The notes: generated by a model not told the origin, from the letters alone. A stretch of 34,483 nucleotides of DNA from a bacterium (GCA_018812265.1 JAHJDG010000162.1:1-34483); one strand, 5' to 3'; numbered from the stretch's first letter, positions 1-8,793 are shown. Numbers and translations: made by a program.

Positions 1-1
1 C

Positions 2-256
2 ACGATTCTCTCCGTCTATCCCAATCCGTTCAACGATCAGGCGCGGGTGCGGTTCGATCTGTTGAAATCGGAGCGGGTGGAGATCACGCTGTATGATCTT
101 ACGGGAAGGCGGGTTCGCACGCTCGCCGATGAAGTGTGCGATGCGGGGCGGCACGAGATCGGATTCGATGCGCGCGGTCTCGCATCGGGGACGTATTTCG
201 TGCGGCTCAGGAACCATAGCATTGTCAGGACGCAGAAAATCCTGCTCCTGCGATAG
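2..256 (+). CDS. C-terminal T9SS type A sorting domain of a secreted protein (5' partial)
   Basis: The frame is open from the window edge to TAG at 254-256, so only the last 84 residues of a larger protein are visible. They carry the hallmarks of a Por secretion-system (T9SS) type A sorting domain: a YPNPFN motif near the start, a middle strand reading ITLYDLTGRRVRTL, then an AGRHEIGFDARGLASGTYFVRL stretch split by a turn, and a basic/hydrophobic end (KILLLR). Such domains direct a protein across the outer membrane and are cleaved or anchored there. The identity of the passenger lies outside the window. The same sorting module ends the giant protein at 3886-8769, which supports a working T9SS in this organism. 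Confidence 0.85.
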   Translation, partial: TILSVYPNPFNDQARVRFDLLKSERVEITLYDLTGRRVRTLADEVCDAGRHEIGFDARGLASGTYFVRLRNHSIVRTQKILLLR

Positions 257-326
257 AAACAACGTCGGGAATGTCTTCGCGCTGTGCTTGTGCAATAATT
301 AACTTGTGAATTGAACGGACAACGTC

Positions 327-355
327 TTGATTTTTCCGGGGAGAATGGATAGATT
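327..355 (+). promoter_or_regulatory. Candidate sigma-70 promoter of the STAS gene
   Basis: TTGATT at 327-332 and TAGATT at 350-355 are separated by exactly 17 nt; each matches the consensus hexamer at four of six positions. The predicted start near 362 leaves a leader of under 30 nt containing GAGGG at 377-381, the ribosome-binding site for the ATG at 390. Confidence 0.4.
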
Positions 356-389
356 TGGGATGTCACGACTGTACACGAGGGAAAACACA

Positions 390-722
390 ATGGTCTCATC
401 ATCCAAACGGGATGGCGTGTTCATCATCGCGCTGGCGGGCAAGCTGATGGGCGACGACACCAACGATTTTTATCAAGTGATCGGGCAGGCGGCCACGGAG
501 AACATCAAGTCCGTCGTGCTCGATCTGAAAGACGTGGATTGGATCAACAGCACGGGACTGGGAATGATTATCGCGGGGAGCGCCCGCGTCCGCGACATGG
601 GCGGCACGCTCAAGCTCGCACAGCCCAACGATTCCATCAGTAAAGTGCTGACCTTGAACCGGCTGCACCAAATCTTTGAGATCCACCCAACAATTGAGGC
701 GGCCATCGCCAGCTTCAAATAG
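390..722 (+). CDS. STAS-domain protein (anti-sigma factor antagonist type)
   Basis: This 110-residue single-domain protein fits the SpoIIAA/RsbV-type STAS family, whose members bind anti-sigma kinases and are switched off by phosphorylation of one Ser/Thr. The signature strand-helix segment is VVLDLKDVDWINSTGLGMI, and the phospho-acceptor is expected at Ser54 or Thr55 of the NSTG motif. The start at 390 was chosen because GAGGG sits 8 nt upstream. The frame stays open upstream to 327, but that extension lies over the promoter. The gene appears monocistronic, with its own promoter and a terminator at 771. No anti-sigma kinase is adjacent, so its partner is unknown; a role in polarity or surface regulation is also possible for this family. 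Confidence 0.85.
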   Translation: MVSSSKRDGVFIIALAGKLMGDDTNDFYQVIGQAATENIKSVVLDLKDVDWINSTGLGMIIAGSARVRDMGGTLKLAQPNDSISKVLTLNRLHQIFEIHPTIEAAIASFK

Positions 723-770
723 ACGGCTCCCCCCCCTCTATTCTCCCACAGAGTGGAGGAAAGGAATCTC

Positions 771-803
771 GCCCCGCACGGCATTGTGCGGGGCATTTTC
801 TTT
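771..803 (+). terminator. Rho-independent terminator after the STAS gene
   Basis: A perfect 9-bp stem GCCCCGCAC/GTGCGGGGC (771-779 with 786-794) with a 6-nt loop is followed by ATTTTCTTT. It lies 48 nt after the STAS stop codon and isolates that gene from the sigma-54-driven cluster. Confidence 0.85.
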
Positions 804-816
804 GCTACCTATCATA

Positions 817-893
817 GCAACTTCAAACAGCTTGGTTGCGGCAAAAGTTGCCCCGGAGCTTTCATTTTCATTCAAGGAGATGGGCTAAGTTGC
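817..893. promoter_or_regulatory. Candidate activator (enhancer) sites upstream of the sigma-54 promoter
   Basis: The heptamer AAGTTGC occurs at 845-851 and 887-893 (42 bp apart, about four helical turns) and inverted at 817-823. The copy at 845 is part of a perfect palindrome, GGCAA-AAG-TTGCC (840-852). The sites lie roughly 40-115 bp upstream of the predicted sigma-54 start, where enhancer-binding proteins bind. The link to an activator is inference. Confidence 0.35.
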
Positions 894-906
894 TGTAAAC
901 ATTATA

Positions 907-922
907 TGGCACACTGGTTGCA
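907..922 (+). promoter_or_regulatory. Sigma-54 (-24/-12) promoter
   Basis: TGGCACACTGGTTGCA matches the RpoN consensus TGGCACG-N4-TTGCA at every conserved base except the G after TGGCAC, with the GG and GC doublets at the required spacing. The start is predicted near 933, about 23 nt before the ATG at 956. It would place the surface-protein cluster at 956-8769 under a sigma-54 activator. No rpoN or activator gene is in the window. Confidence 0.7.
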
Positions 923-955
923 GAAGTGCTGCTCGGACAAATAGTTCCGTTCAAA

Positions 956-2356
956 ATGCGAATCTTCGCTAACGCTTTAATTATTCTTGCGATAGTCGCG
1001 ACGGCTGGAGCACAAATCTGGCCGTCAGGAGCAGCGGTGGATCCGGTGGCAGAGGAGCCCGGACCACTCGCGGGGCAGCTCAGGCTTCGCCTCGCCGCCG
1101 CCGACCTGAAAAGCGACCTTTGGAACGAGCGCCGGACCCAGTTTGGTCTGGCGATTGGGCTCGGCGAGGGGATTTGGTTTTCGGCGGACGGCTCGACCCG
1201 TGATCTTTCGGGTTATGGAGCCTTCCAGAGAGGAATGGAGGACGCGCGGCTGGGACTGGGCTATTGGCCGGCGCTCTCGCCAGTGATTCGGGCGGGAGTC
1301 AGCGGCAGCTTTCTCATTCCCACGGGCTACCGATCGCAGCAGCAGTACTACGTGCCGGCGGCGGATTCGACATACCGAATGCCCGCTTTCAGCTTGCGGC
1401 AAACGGCCGGTGAACTGCGGGCGGGCGGGAGCTTCCAAATCGGCCCGGCCGCCGAACTCAGAGCTTACGCGGGCTATCTGGCGACGGCCGACCAGACCGA
1501 TCAAGCGTTCCGCTGGGGGCTGGGCGCGCGGCTGACGCCGCTTGGCCCGCGCTATGCCGCGGAACTGGGATACGCGCAGTCGCTGACCCGTGCGGGTAAT
1601 CTTCCCAATACGGAGTCGGTGGCGGCGGCGGTGGCGGTGAACGTCGGGTGGGGATTCGCGATCGTCCCGGGTGTGGCAGCCGAACTGGGCGATGATCCGC
1701 TTTTCGGAGGATCGCTGGGATTGCGATTCACGACCCGTTTGCCGACGGCGGTGCTCCGCAATGCTCCGGGAGCTCCGCCGGTTTTCACACCCAAAGTGCT
1801 GACGGGACGGGTGTTGGTGCCGCCGCCGCTGGCGTCAGTACCGGTAGCCGGAACCGAGGAACTCTGGCAGAGCATCCGCGAGGCGGTAGGCGGTTCGTTC
1901 GAGGAAGTGATCGCGCTTCAGTCGCTCGACGTTCCCGGACTTCCCTATCGCGACGACACGCGAGTGCGACAGGATCAATCGCTGCGGGCGATTGCCGAGG
2001 CCCATCCCGAAGCGGAGTGGATGATTATCACGCGCGTCGGTAAAGAGGAAGTAACGCGCGCGCGCGGGATGAGCGTGCCGCTGCTCGTGAATCAGAAGCA
2101 ATGGATCGCCGAGTGCCGCTTGACCGTGGAACTGATCAATTTGCGGAGCATTCAGACGCGAACTCGACATACCGTAGAGGCCCACGCCACGAAGAAAGAG
2201 ACCCCGACGCTTGCCGTGGTGTCCACTCCGGAGAGCGAAGTGCTGCCGACGAACGTCGGCCGCGAACTGACGTTTCAAGCCTATCGTGAAGCGGGGCGGG
2301 AGATCGTCCGCCTGATTGGAACATGGGACTCCGACTCGCAATCTGCACAGCGCTGA
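956..2356 (+). CDS. Secreted/outer-membrane protein: beta-barrel-like region plus C-terminal alpha/beta domain
   Basis: The protein has 466 residues from the ATG at 956, which begins a clear signal peptide (MRIFANALIILAIVATAGAQ). The frame is open from 926, but that stretch has no signal sequence and overlaps the promoter. Residues about 50-260 show alternating aromatic/small residues and repeated G-x-G turns (GLGYWP, LRAGGSF, LRAYAGY, GWGFAIVPGVAAELG), as in FCB outer-membrane barrels. After a proline-rich linker near 275-295 there is a distinct domain of about 160 residues with predicted alternating helices and strands. It loosely recalls the TolB-N/CsgG-like fold (an 'AEWMIITRVG' strand, then a 'LTVELINLRS' strand). 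No specific family is recognised. It is the first gene of the sigma-54 cluster and overlaps the next gene by 34 nt, suggesting coupled translation. Confidence 0.7.
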   Translation: MRIFANALIILAIVATAGAQIWPSGAAVDPVAEEPGPLAGQLRLRLAAADLKSDLWNERRTQFGLAIGLGEGIWFSADGSTRDLSGYGAFQRGMEDARLGLGYWPALSPVIRAGVSGSFLIPTGYRSQQQYYVPAADSTYRMPAFSLRQTAGELRAGGSFQIGPAAELRAYAGYLATADQTDQAFRWGLGARLTPLGPRYAAELGYAQSLTRAGNLPNTESVAAAVAVNVGWGFAIVPGVAAELGDDPLFGGSLGLRFTTRLPTAVLRNAPGAPPVFTPKVLTGRVLVPPPLASVPVAGTEELWQSIREAVGGSFEEVIALQSLDVPGLPYRDDTRVRQDQSLRAIAEAHPEAEWMIITRVGKEEVTRARGMSVPLLVNQKQWIAECRLTVELINLRSIQTRTRHTVEAHATKKETPTLAVVSTPESEVLPTNVGRELTFQAYREAGREIVRLIGTWDSDSQSAQR

Positions 2357-2715
2357 GCGCGCTTCTTCTTCTGGCCGGTTGCACGTCGCCGGACGACGAC
2401 AATACGCCCACCGGACCGTCGCCGCAGATTGTCGTATCGGTGGAAGCGCGTCCGCCGACGATTCCGGCCAACGGAACGAGTAAGCTGGTGGTGTTCACCG
2501 AACTGCGGCGGGGCGATCAGCCGGTTGCCGATTCGACGCAAGTGATTCTCTTGAATACCATCGGGGTTCTTCAACAAGGAATATTGTACACGCGCGGAGG
2601 CGTGGCTCTCGATACACTGGTCAGCGATACGGCGGCGGGAATGGGCTGGATCGTGGCCTACTCGCAGGGAGTACGCGACTCCGTGGAAATTTTCTTCGTT
2701 TCAACCAGCGGATAA
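2323..2715 (+). CDS. Small lipoprotein with an invasin/Big_1-like Ig domain
   Basis: This 130-residue protein has a lipoprotein signal peptide, with lipobox LLAGC placing the acylated Cys at residue 20. The rest reads like one bacterial Ig-like (Big_1/invasin-type) sandwich: an 'ARPPTIPANGTSKLVVFTELRRGDQPVADSTQVIL' pattern, broken here by turns, then VDSVEIFF-like closing strands. Such domains are usually structural spacers in surface proteins. The ATG at 2323 lies within the end of the upstream gene, and the stop is 1 nt before the next ATG, so the three genes form one translationally coupled unit. The function is unknown; a role presenting or anchoring surface structures is inference. Confidence 0.75.
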   Translation: MGLRLAICTALSALLLLAGCTSPDDDNTPTGPSPQIVVSVEARPPTIPANGTSKLVVFTELRRGDQPVADSTQVILLNTIGVLQQGILYTRGGVALDTLVSDTAAGMGWIVAYSQGVRDSVEIFFVSTSG

Positions 2716-2716
2716 C

Positions 2717-3805
2717 ATGCGCCGTCTACTCGTCAAAGCATCGTTGGCATTTCTGGCCGCTTCGTTTGTGATTCTGAACGGCTGCGGAAGCGGCGGATCA
2801 TCGGGACCCGGCCAGCCGATCGTTCCGAGCGATCTGGCGTTTCGCTTCTGCCGCGTGACCGACGTCGAGGGCGTGATGCACGCGCAATGGGCGTGCGATC
2901 TGCCCACGCGCGGCGAGGTTCGCTACGGCCGCACGATGTACACGCAGCAGACGAATGCGGCCGGCGCGGCCGATTCGCACGACGTCGTGCTGTCCGGCCT
3001 TTCCTTCAGTACGCGCTACATCTATCAGATCACGGCCCGCGACAGTCTGGGACGGGCGGTGCAGTGTACGGGTGATTTCACCACGCCGGCCAAGGCCACG
3101 CCCGAGCCGATCATCGGCAACCTGCGGATCGAGAACGTGACGGAATCGGCGGCCCGCGTTTCGTGGCAGACCGACGAGCCCGCCACCAGTATCCTCTATT
3201 ACGGTATCGGCGGACTGACCGATTCGGTCGTCATGGGCAATCTGATCATGGAACATGCGGTGCAGCTGGCGGGATTGACTCCGTCCTCGATCTACCGGCT
3301 GCGGCCCGAGGCGGTGAACGCCACCAACCTGCGCGGCTTCGGACGCGACACCACGCTGACGACGGCCATGCAGCTCACGATTCTGTTCCCGGACACGACC
3401 GTCGGTCTGGGCGACACGATCCTGCTTCCGATTCGTCTTCGGGACGCGGAGGACCTGGCGGGATTGCGGATCGGGATCACCTTCCAGACGGGGATGATCG
3501 AGGTGGTATCGGTGGACGAGGGACCGTTCTTCACCGGCCGCCGCGGATTCATTTTCTTCGACGCGATTCGCAACAGCGAAGGCTACTTTCTGGCGGACAT
3601 CAGCTGGAACATAGATTATCAGGGAAATCAGCAGATCGGCACCGACGCCGACGGCGAGGGAATCGTCGCCTACGCGCGGCTGCGCGGTCTTGAAATCGGA
3701 GAAGCGCATTTCACGTTCGACGCGGACAGCACGTTCGGTCTGGACATGTTCGGGAACGTTCGCACGTGCGGTTTGTCGGCGGGGAACATCGAGGTCTGGC
3801 CATGA
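2717..3805 (+). CDS. Lipoprotein with two fibronectin type III-like domains and a C-terminal cohesin-like domain
   Basis: The 362-residue protein has a lipoprotein signal (VILNGC, Cys at residue 23) and a GSGGSSG linker. Residues about 35-125 and 130-218 are two FnIII/purple-acid-phosphatase-N-like domains, each ending in a Y-x-Y/L-x strand and a TTP/TTA edge (STRYIYQITARDS and SSIYRLRPEAVN). Residues about 219-362 resemble a cohesin: VGLGDTILLPIRLRD, a DLAGLRIGITF strand, a MIEVVSVDEGPFF strand, and a closing GEAHFTFD strand. Cohesins bind dockerins, and the next gene encodes two dockerin-like repeats as well as its own cohesin-like domain. This lipoprotein could therefore be a membrane receptor for its neighbour, which is inference. 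It follows the upstream stop by 1 nt and overlaps the next frame around 3802-3805. Confidence 0.75.
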   Translation: MRRLLVKASLAFLAASFVILNGCGSGGSSGPGQPIVPSDLAFRFCRVTDVEGVMHAQWACDLPTRGEVRYGRTMYTQQTNAAGAADSHDVVLSGLSFSTRYIYQITARDSLGRAVQCTGDFTTPAKATPEPIIGNLRIENVTESAARVSWQTDEPATSILYYGIGGLTDSVVMGNLIMEHAVQLAGLTPSSIYRLRPEAVNATNLRGFGRDTTLTTAMQLTILFPDTTVGLGDTILLPIRLRDAEDLAGLRIGITFQTGMIEVVSVDEGPFFTGRRGFIFFDAIRNSEGYFLADISWNIDYQGNQQIGTDADGEGIVAYARLRGLEIGEAHFTFDADSTFGLDMFGNVRTCGLSAGNIEVWP

Positions 3806-3885
3806 GCCGATCCATCCAAATGACCAACAAAAATCATTCAAATACGTCGAGAGGCACCCAATCCTCTCACCATGGGAGTGGAGCC

Positions 3886-6800
3886 ATGAGTCTTCGTCAT
3901 TGCTTTCTGCTCGTTCTGGCGGGGTTGATGCTGGTTGGCGGCATGACCGCCGAAGCCGCGCCGACCTATCGCTCGTATATCGAATGGAACGGGCCCTATT
4001 TCCACGTCCGACACGGACTGAATGCGGACAGCAGCGCGTACGTAAACTATCTGGTGAACAATCCGCTGCCACTGTCCAGTTCGCCGTTTTCGTCCCCCAC
4101 CGCGGTGGACGTGACCGGATCCGCGGCGGCGCTGGGAGTGTTCGTGGTGGATCATGATCACCGCCGGGTACAAGTGTTCGACGCCAACGCGCGCTGGACG
4201 GTCGAGTCGCTGAACTACAGCTCGTCGCCGATTCAGGGCTATTTCGGCGGGCGAAGCATCAAGTTTTCGCTGGGGGAAGTGATTCCCTCCAGCGAACGGA
4301 TTACCGTCAACGGCAAAGCGTTCACGCGCGTCAGCAGCCTGACCGGCCGCACGTTGCTGGACTCGGTCTACACCATCGTCTATACGGGCGCGCCCAACGT
4401 CGGCGGCGTGGTCGCGTTGCCCACCGGATGGAGTCTCGATCCATTCGACTCGGTGCGCGTGGAGTATGGATACGCCACTCCCTCGGGAACGGCCGGACTG
4501 GGCGACATTGACTACAAGCTGTATCAGACGACGCCCACCGACATACCGCTCCAGCTTCACGACGCGACATCGGCCACCGACCCGGTGATGAGCGATCTGA
4601 CTTCGCTCTGCCTTAACGCTTCGGTGCGTGTCGGGAAGGCGATGGATCTGTATCTCGTGAACGGACTGCCCGGCGGGCTGGGCACGCTGGCTTCCTACGA
4701 CCTGACCACAGTGGGAACGGGCGGCGTCTTCGGTCACATAGACACCTATCCGGGTCTGCTCGGTCGTCCTTATGACGTGGAGATCGTGGACCGCGGCGCG
4801 AATACGCCCATCGGGACGCTGACGCCGGGACTTCCGCAGAACGTGGCCAACGGACGATTGACACCCGCACCGAGTATTACCAATCAGAACACGTTCCTCG
4901 GTCACAACTACCGGATCACCTACGTGTTCGATACGACCAGCGCCATGAACCAGACGGCCGATGCGCAGAACAACGAATCGGATCTGTTCTTCGATCGGGT
5001 GACGGGGCGCACGCATATGTTGTTCTGTCGTGACGGAGTGGGCACCGGAACGGCCTACAGCTACAGTGACGACTACGGGCAAACGTGGTCCGCCGCTCTC
5101 ACGATCTCGCCGACCACGTTTACGGGAGCGATTGATCGTCCCCGGATCGTGGTGACGGCGGGTGGGGACCTTCACGTGGTTTATGAGGCGATAGACGGTC
5201 TCGGAGACCGTCACCTCTATCACCGTTGGTCGCAGGACGGAATCAGTTGGCAAGCCACGACGACTCTGACCAGCGATATTACGCCGACCACCATCGCCGC
5301 CAACCGCTACGCCACCTTGCTGGTGGACCCGGTAACCGACAACATTCACGTGATCTGGGCGGGCGATGGGAGCGTTTACCACAAGACCCGCACGCCGGGA
5401 GCCTCCGGCTCGTGGGGTTCGTCCACCGTGGCGGCTACCGGCACGGCGGCTTTCAGCGCACCGCACGCTGTTATTAACAGCTCGGGCATCATTCACATGG
5501 TGTTTGTGAGCAACGGTGCGGCCCCGTGGCAGCTCAGCTATCGTGTGTTCAACGGCGCGGACTGGGGCAGTTATAATGCCTCGGGCGGATTCATTCCGGC
5601 CAGTACGGACGTGGTGACCAATGCCGCCGGATTCGCCAACATCGCGGGCTGTACGCGCGGCGAAGCCTATCCATTTCCACAGATCGTCTTGACCGGCGAC
5701 AGCGTGTGGGTATTCTGGGCCGGCGCGGGCACGGAAGTCTATCTGGGTGCGTGTGAACTGCGCTATCGCCGGATCAGCGCGCTGGACGGTGAGTTCAGCG
5801 CCGGGGCCGGAACAGCGATTACCAACGCGGAAACCTGCGCTCCGATGCGGTTCACGGTTTCGGTGGATGCTCAGCGCAATATCCACATCATCTATCCATA
5901 TACACTGATAGCCGATGCGGAAGGACTGCGCTACAAGTATTGGACGAACTCGACGAATACCTGGACTCCGGCCGCGACTACGACCGGACGGATGATCCTT
6001 GACGGCGGAGCGACCAGCGCAACGTGGGCGTATGAGCCGCGCTTGGTGACTCCGACGATTGCCGGACAGGTGGCTCCGATGCTGGCGTGCACGAAAGTCT
6101 ATCCCAACGACGCGCACACGGAATGGGTGGACGACTCGCCGCGCGCGCTCTTTAAGATCATTGACGGCGTCCTCAGCATCACCAACCAAACGACCCTCTC
6201 AATTTTCAATAACTGGCGGGTGTGGCGAAGCGGCGAAGCGGACAATACCGCAATTCCCGGCGTTTCCTTCACCATTACCAACACCGACCTGACCATCTCG
6301 AACACCGACGACGTGGACGCCACCGAGTTCAACGTGATTGATCCCGCCCTGGCCGGTTCCAACGACTACTTCGAGCTGACGGGAACGCCGCCCGCCAAGA
6401 ACGATCTCCTGTTCCTGACCGACAGCGACAATCATCGGGTGAAGATCATCCGCGCCTATGACAACATTGACGACTGTTTCGGCGGCGCGACGCGGTGGGA
6501 CGTTCCCGGTCAATCCAACGGCATGCCCGGTCAGACCTACAAACTGGCCACGGTGGGCGGCGAAAGCTCGTTCCGTGTGTGGGCCAGTCCGGATTCGACG
6601 GCGTGGACCATCGTGCAAAACGTGATGATCGCCGGTCCCGGTGACCGCGTTTGCGAGGTGAATCGCTTCACGAAGGAAATCCGGTTCGGTGACGGAGTTC
6701 ACGGAGCCATTCCGCCGCTGAACACGTTCATTCGCGTCCGCTATGACGAGTCGGTGGACGAGGCCGAGTTCGGCCGGATGGGCAGCGGCGCCGGGCAGAT

Positions 6801-8769
6801 GAACTTCCCGCGCGGGTTGGCCGCTCGCTGGAACTCGGGTCTTGGCCACTACGACGTCTACACCTGCGACTACGGCAACAACCGGCTGCAGAAGTGGGCC
6901 TACAATCCCAGCTCGACCGTGAATCCGGACGACCGCACGAGTGCGGTGGTCGCGTGGAATGTCGCTTCGGCGGACACCAATTTCCTGGACAATCCCGAAG
7001 ACATTGAAGTCATCACCTACAACAGTCAGGTGTATTTGGTTGTCTCCGACAACGACAATGACCGGATTCTCATCTACCGCGATACGGAAGCGACGGGGAG
7101 CGGCGGCAACACGCGACCCACGTTCGTGGCGGCGGTCGGCGGTTCGGGTACGTCGCTGAACCAATTCATGGATCCGCGCGGAATCGCCGTCATGGCCGAG
7201 GACAGCGGACTGGTGATTCTGGCCTGTGACGCGGATCGCGATCAAGTGGTGAAGATCTCGCAACGGGACTGGCTGACCACGGCCGACGATGATACCACCG
7301 GCGGACCCGGTTCGCAGACCAACGTACTCACGGTTGCCTTGACCGACGCTCGCGACGGCGACGAGTATCTGGCTTTGCAGGCGGGCGCGGTGCGAACCAT
7401 CGAGCTGCGGGTTTCACGCACCGATTCCCTGACCGCGCTACGCGCCGTCGCCACTTTCCCGACCAGCATGATAGATATTCTCAGCATCAACGAGGGGAAT
7501 TTGTGGAGCGGCGAACCGTACACGCAGAAGATTTTCCTGACCGACTACGATAACGCCACGGGGCGATTCGAGATCAACGCTTCGATGGTGGGTGATCCCG
7601 ACGGCCTGACCAGTGCCGGTTCGCGGCTCGTCGCTTCGATTGTGGTGCGGGCCGACAGCAATCTGGCCGTACCCGCTTCAGGCATCATTTCGTTTAGCGA
7701 TAGCACCGAGTTCCGCAAGGCGGGCAACCGGCGGATCACCACCTACAATTCGAATACGCTCAATCTGCGCGGCGGGCATTTGGCTGACTTGGCTACGGTG
7801 GGGGGCGATCCCGGCACCCCGCCCCGAATGATCCCGCAGCCCGACGGAGCGATCAACTTCGCCGACGTGAACGTGTTCACGCAGGGCTGGAACGGCAACG
7901 GATTGACCTTCGATCCGATTGCCGACATCGGCCCCTTCCTCGGGACTGCGGTTCCGAGTTTGATTGCCAACCCCGACGGCCGCTTGGATGCGCGCGATCT
8001 CTTGTCGCTCGACATCATGTACAACTGGTACAACCAGAGCGGACCGCTGACGGCCCCGCCGCTTCCACGAGGGCGAGACGGTGGAAACCTCGACGAAGGC
8101 AGCCCGATCGTAGCAGCGGCGCGTTCGACGGAGCACGGCTGGACCATCGAGCTTCAGGTGCGCGACATCGCGGCGCTTACCACGGCTCACCTGTTCGTGC
8201 AGGTGGAATCGGCGGACGCCACTATCTCGAACGTACGGGCGGGCGAATTCCTCGGACTGGGGAGTACGCTCTTCCTGCATACCATTGACGGAGCGAAGGC
8301 CGACATCTGTCTGGGCCGGCTCAATCGCACGAGTCCCTGTGCGTCGGGAAGCGGCGTTCTGGCCGAGGTGGACGTGGCGATGTCGCCGGGAACGCGTCCC
8401 GATCTGCGGCTGCGCTATGAACTGCGGGATAACCACAACCGCATTCTCGGAGCCAGCGAAGTCGGGGACGTGGAAGTGCAGGCGATTCCCGAACGGTTCA
8501 GTCTTGGTGAGCCGTACCCCAATCCATTCAACGCGGTCACCACGTTCACGCTGAATCTCAGTGAGGCCAGCCGGGCCAGCCTGCGCGTCTTCAACGTGCT
8601 GGGGCAGAACGTGACCACGGTGCTCGACCGCGATCTACCGGCGGGCGTGCACCGCGTGCTATGGGATGCGCGCGACGGCAACGGAACGGCGCTTTCGACG
8701 GGAGTATATTTCGTCAGACTCGAAGCTGCCGGACGCGCCGACATTCGCAAGATTGTCTTGATTCGTTAG
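3886..8769 (+). CDS. Giant T9SS-exported surface protein with sialidase-like, NHL, cohesin-like and dockerin-like regions
   Basis: This protein has 1627 residues. The ATG at 3886 is preferred: GGGAG lies 7 nt upstream and a clean signal peptide follows (LLVLAGLMLVGG...AEA). An ATG at 3802 would add a hydrophilic tail before it. The order visible is: an NHL-like repeat near 65-105; a sialidase/BNR-like propeller about 370-780 with Asp-boxes (SDDYGQTW near 394 and SQDGISW near 449); an FGDGVHGAIPP motif at 934-944; NHL repeats about 838-855 and 966-1125; a cohesin-like domain 1146-1295; two tandem PDG-centred dockerin-like repeats at 1299-1340 and 1345-1385; another beta domain to about 1530; and a T9SS type A sorting domain 1536-1627 (PYPNPFN at 1543-1549). 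It probably sits on the surface or is released, binding glycans or proteins. Enzymatic sialidase activity is not supported, since Asp-boxes alone are structural. Confidence 0.85.
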   Translation: MSLRHCFLLVLAGLMLVGGMTAEAAPTYRSYIEWNGPYFHVRHGLNADSSAYVNYLVNNPLPLSSSPFSSPTAVDVTGSAAALGVFVVDHDHRRVQVFDANARWTVESLNYSSSPIQGYFGGRSIKFSLGEVIPSSERITVNGKAFTRVSSLTGRTLLDSVYTIVYTGAPNVGGVVALPTGWSLDPFDSVRVEYGYATPSGTAGLGDIDYKLYQTTPTDIPLQLHDATSATDPVMSDLTSLCLNASVRVGKAMDLYLVNGLPGGLGTLASYDLTTVGTGGVFGHIDTYPGLLGRPYDVEIVDRGANTPIGTLTPGLPQNVANGRLTPAPSITNQNTFLGHNYRITYVFDTTSAMNQTADAQNNESDLFFDRVTGRTHMLFCRDGVGTGTAYSYSDDYGQTWSAALTISPTTFTGAIDRPRIVVTAGGDLHVVYEAIDGLGDRHLYHRWSQDGISWQATTTLTSDITPTTIAANRYATLLVDPVTDNIHVIWAGDGSVYHKTRTPGASGSWGSSTVAATGTAAFSAPHAVINSSGIIHMVFVSNGAAPWQLSYRVFNGADWGSYNASGGFIPASTDVVTNAAGFANIAGCTRGEAYPFPQIVLTGDSVWVFWAGAGTEVYLGACELRYRRISALDGEFSAGAGTAITNAETCAPMRFTVSVDAQRNIHIIYPYTLIADAEGLRYKYWTNSTNTWTPAATTTGRMILDGGATSATWAYEPRLVTPTIAGQVAPMLACTKVYPNDAHTEWVDDSPRALFKIIDGVLSITNQTTLSIFNNWRVWRSGEADNTAIPGVSFTITNTDLTISNTDDVDATEFNVIDPALAGSNDYFELTGTPPAKNDLLFLTDSDNHRVKIIRAYDNIDDCFGGATRWDVPGQSNGMPGQTYKLATVGGESSFRVWASPDSTAWTIVQNVMIAGPGDRVCEVNRFTKEIRFGDGVHGAIPPLNTFIRVRYDESVDEAEFGRMGSGAGQMNFPRGLAARWNSGLGHYDVYTCDYGNNRLQKWAYNPSSTVNPDDRTSAVVAWNVASADTNFLDNPEDIEVITYNSQVYLVVSDNDNDRILIYRDTEATGSGGNTRPTFVAAVGGSGTSLNQFMDPRGIAVMAEDSGLVILACDADRDQVVKISQRDWLTTADDDTTGGPGSQTNVLTVALTDARDGDEYLALQAGAVRTIELRVSRTDSLTALRAVATFPTSMIDILSINEGNLWSGEPYTQKIFLTDYDNATGRFEINASMVGDPDGLTSAGSRLVASIVVRADSNLAVPASGIISFSDSTEFRKAGNRRITTYNSNTLNLRGGHLADLATVGGDPGTPPRMIPQPDGAINFADVNVFTQGWNGNGLTFDPIADIGPFLGTAVPSLIANPDGRLDARDLLSLDIMYNWYNQSGPLTAPPLPRGRDGGNLDEGSPIVAAARSTEHGWTIELQVRDIAALTTAHLFVQVESADATISNVRAGEFLGLGSTLFLHTIDGAKADICLGRLNRTSPCASGSGVLAEVDVAMSPGTRPDLRLRYELRDNHNRILGASEVGDVEVQAIPERFSLGEPYPNPFNAVTTFTLNLSEASRASLRVFNVLGQNVTTVLDRDLPAGVHRVLWDARDGNGTALSTGVYFVRLEAAGRADIRKIVLIR

Positions 8770-8793
8770 TAATAGCCTCTCATCTCTTCTCCT

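Noticed and set aside
726-760. C8 run with a CTCCCAC/GTGGAGG hairpin considered as another G-run repeat copy
   Set aside because: Only the small CCAC-N3-GTGG core resembles the 21285 copy; the second G run and TTAG-like tetramer are missing.
3838-6189. Long minus-strand open frame (783 codons) opposite the giant surface protein gene
   Set aside because: It is a shadow of a GC-rich gene: Arg/His/Val-rich, low-complexity translation without domains, opposite a plus-strand protein with a signal peptide and clear motifs.
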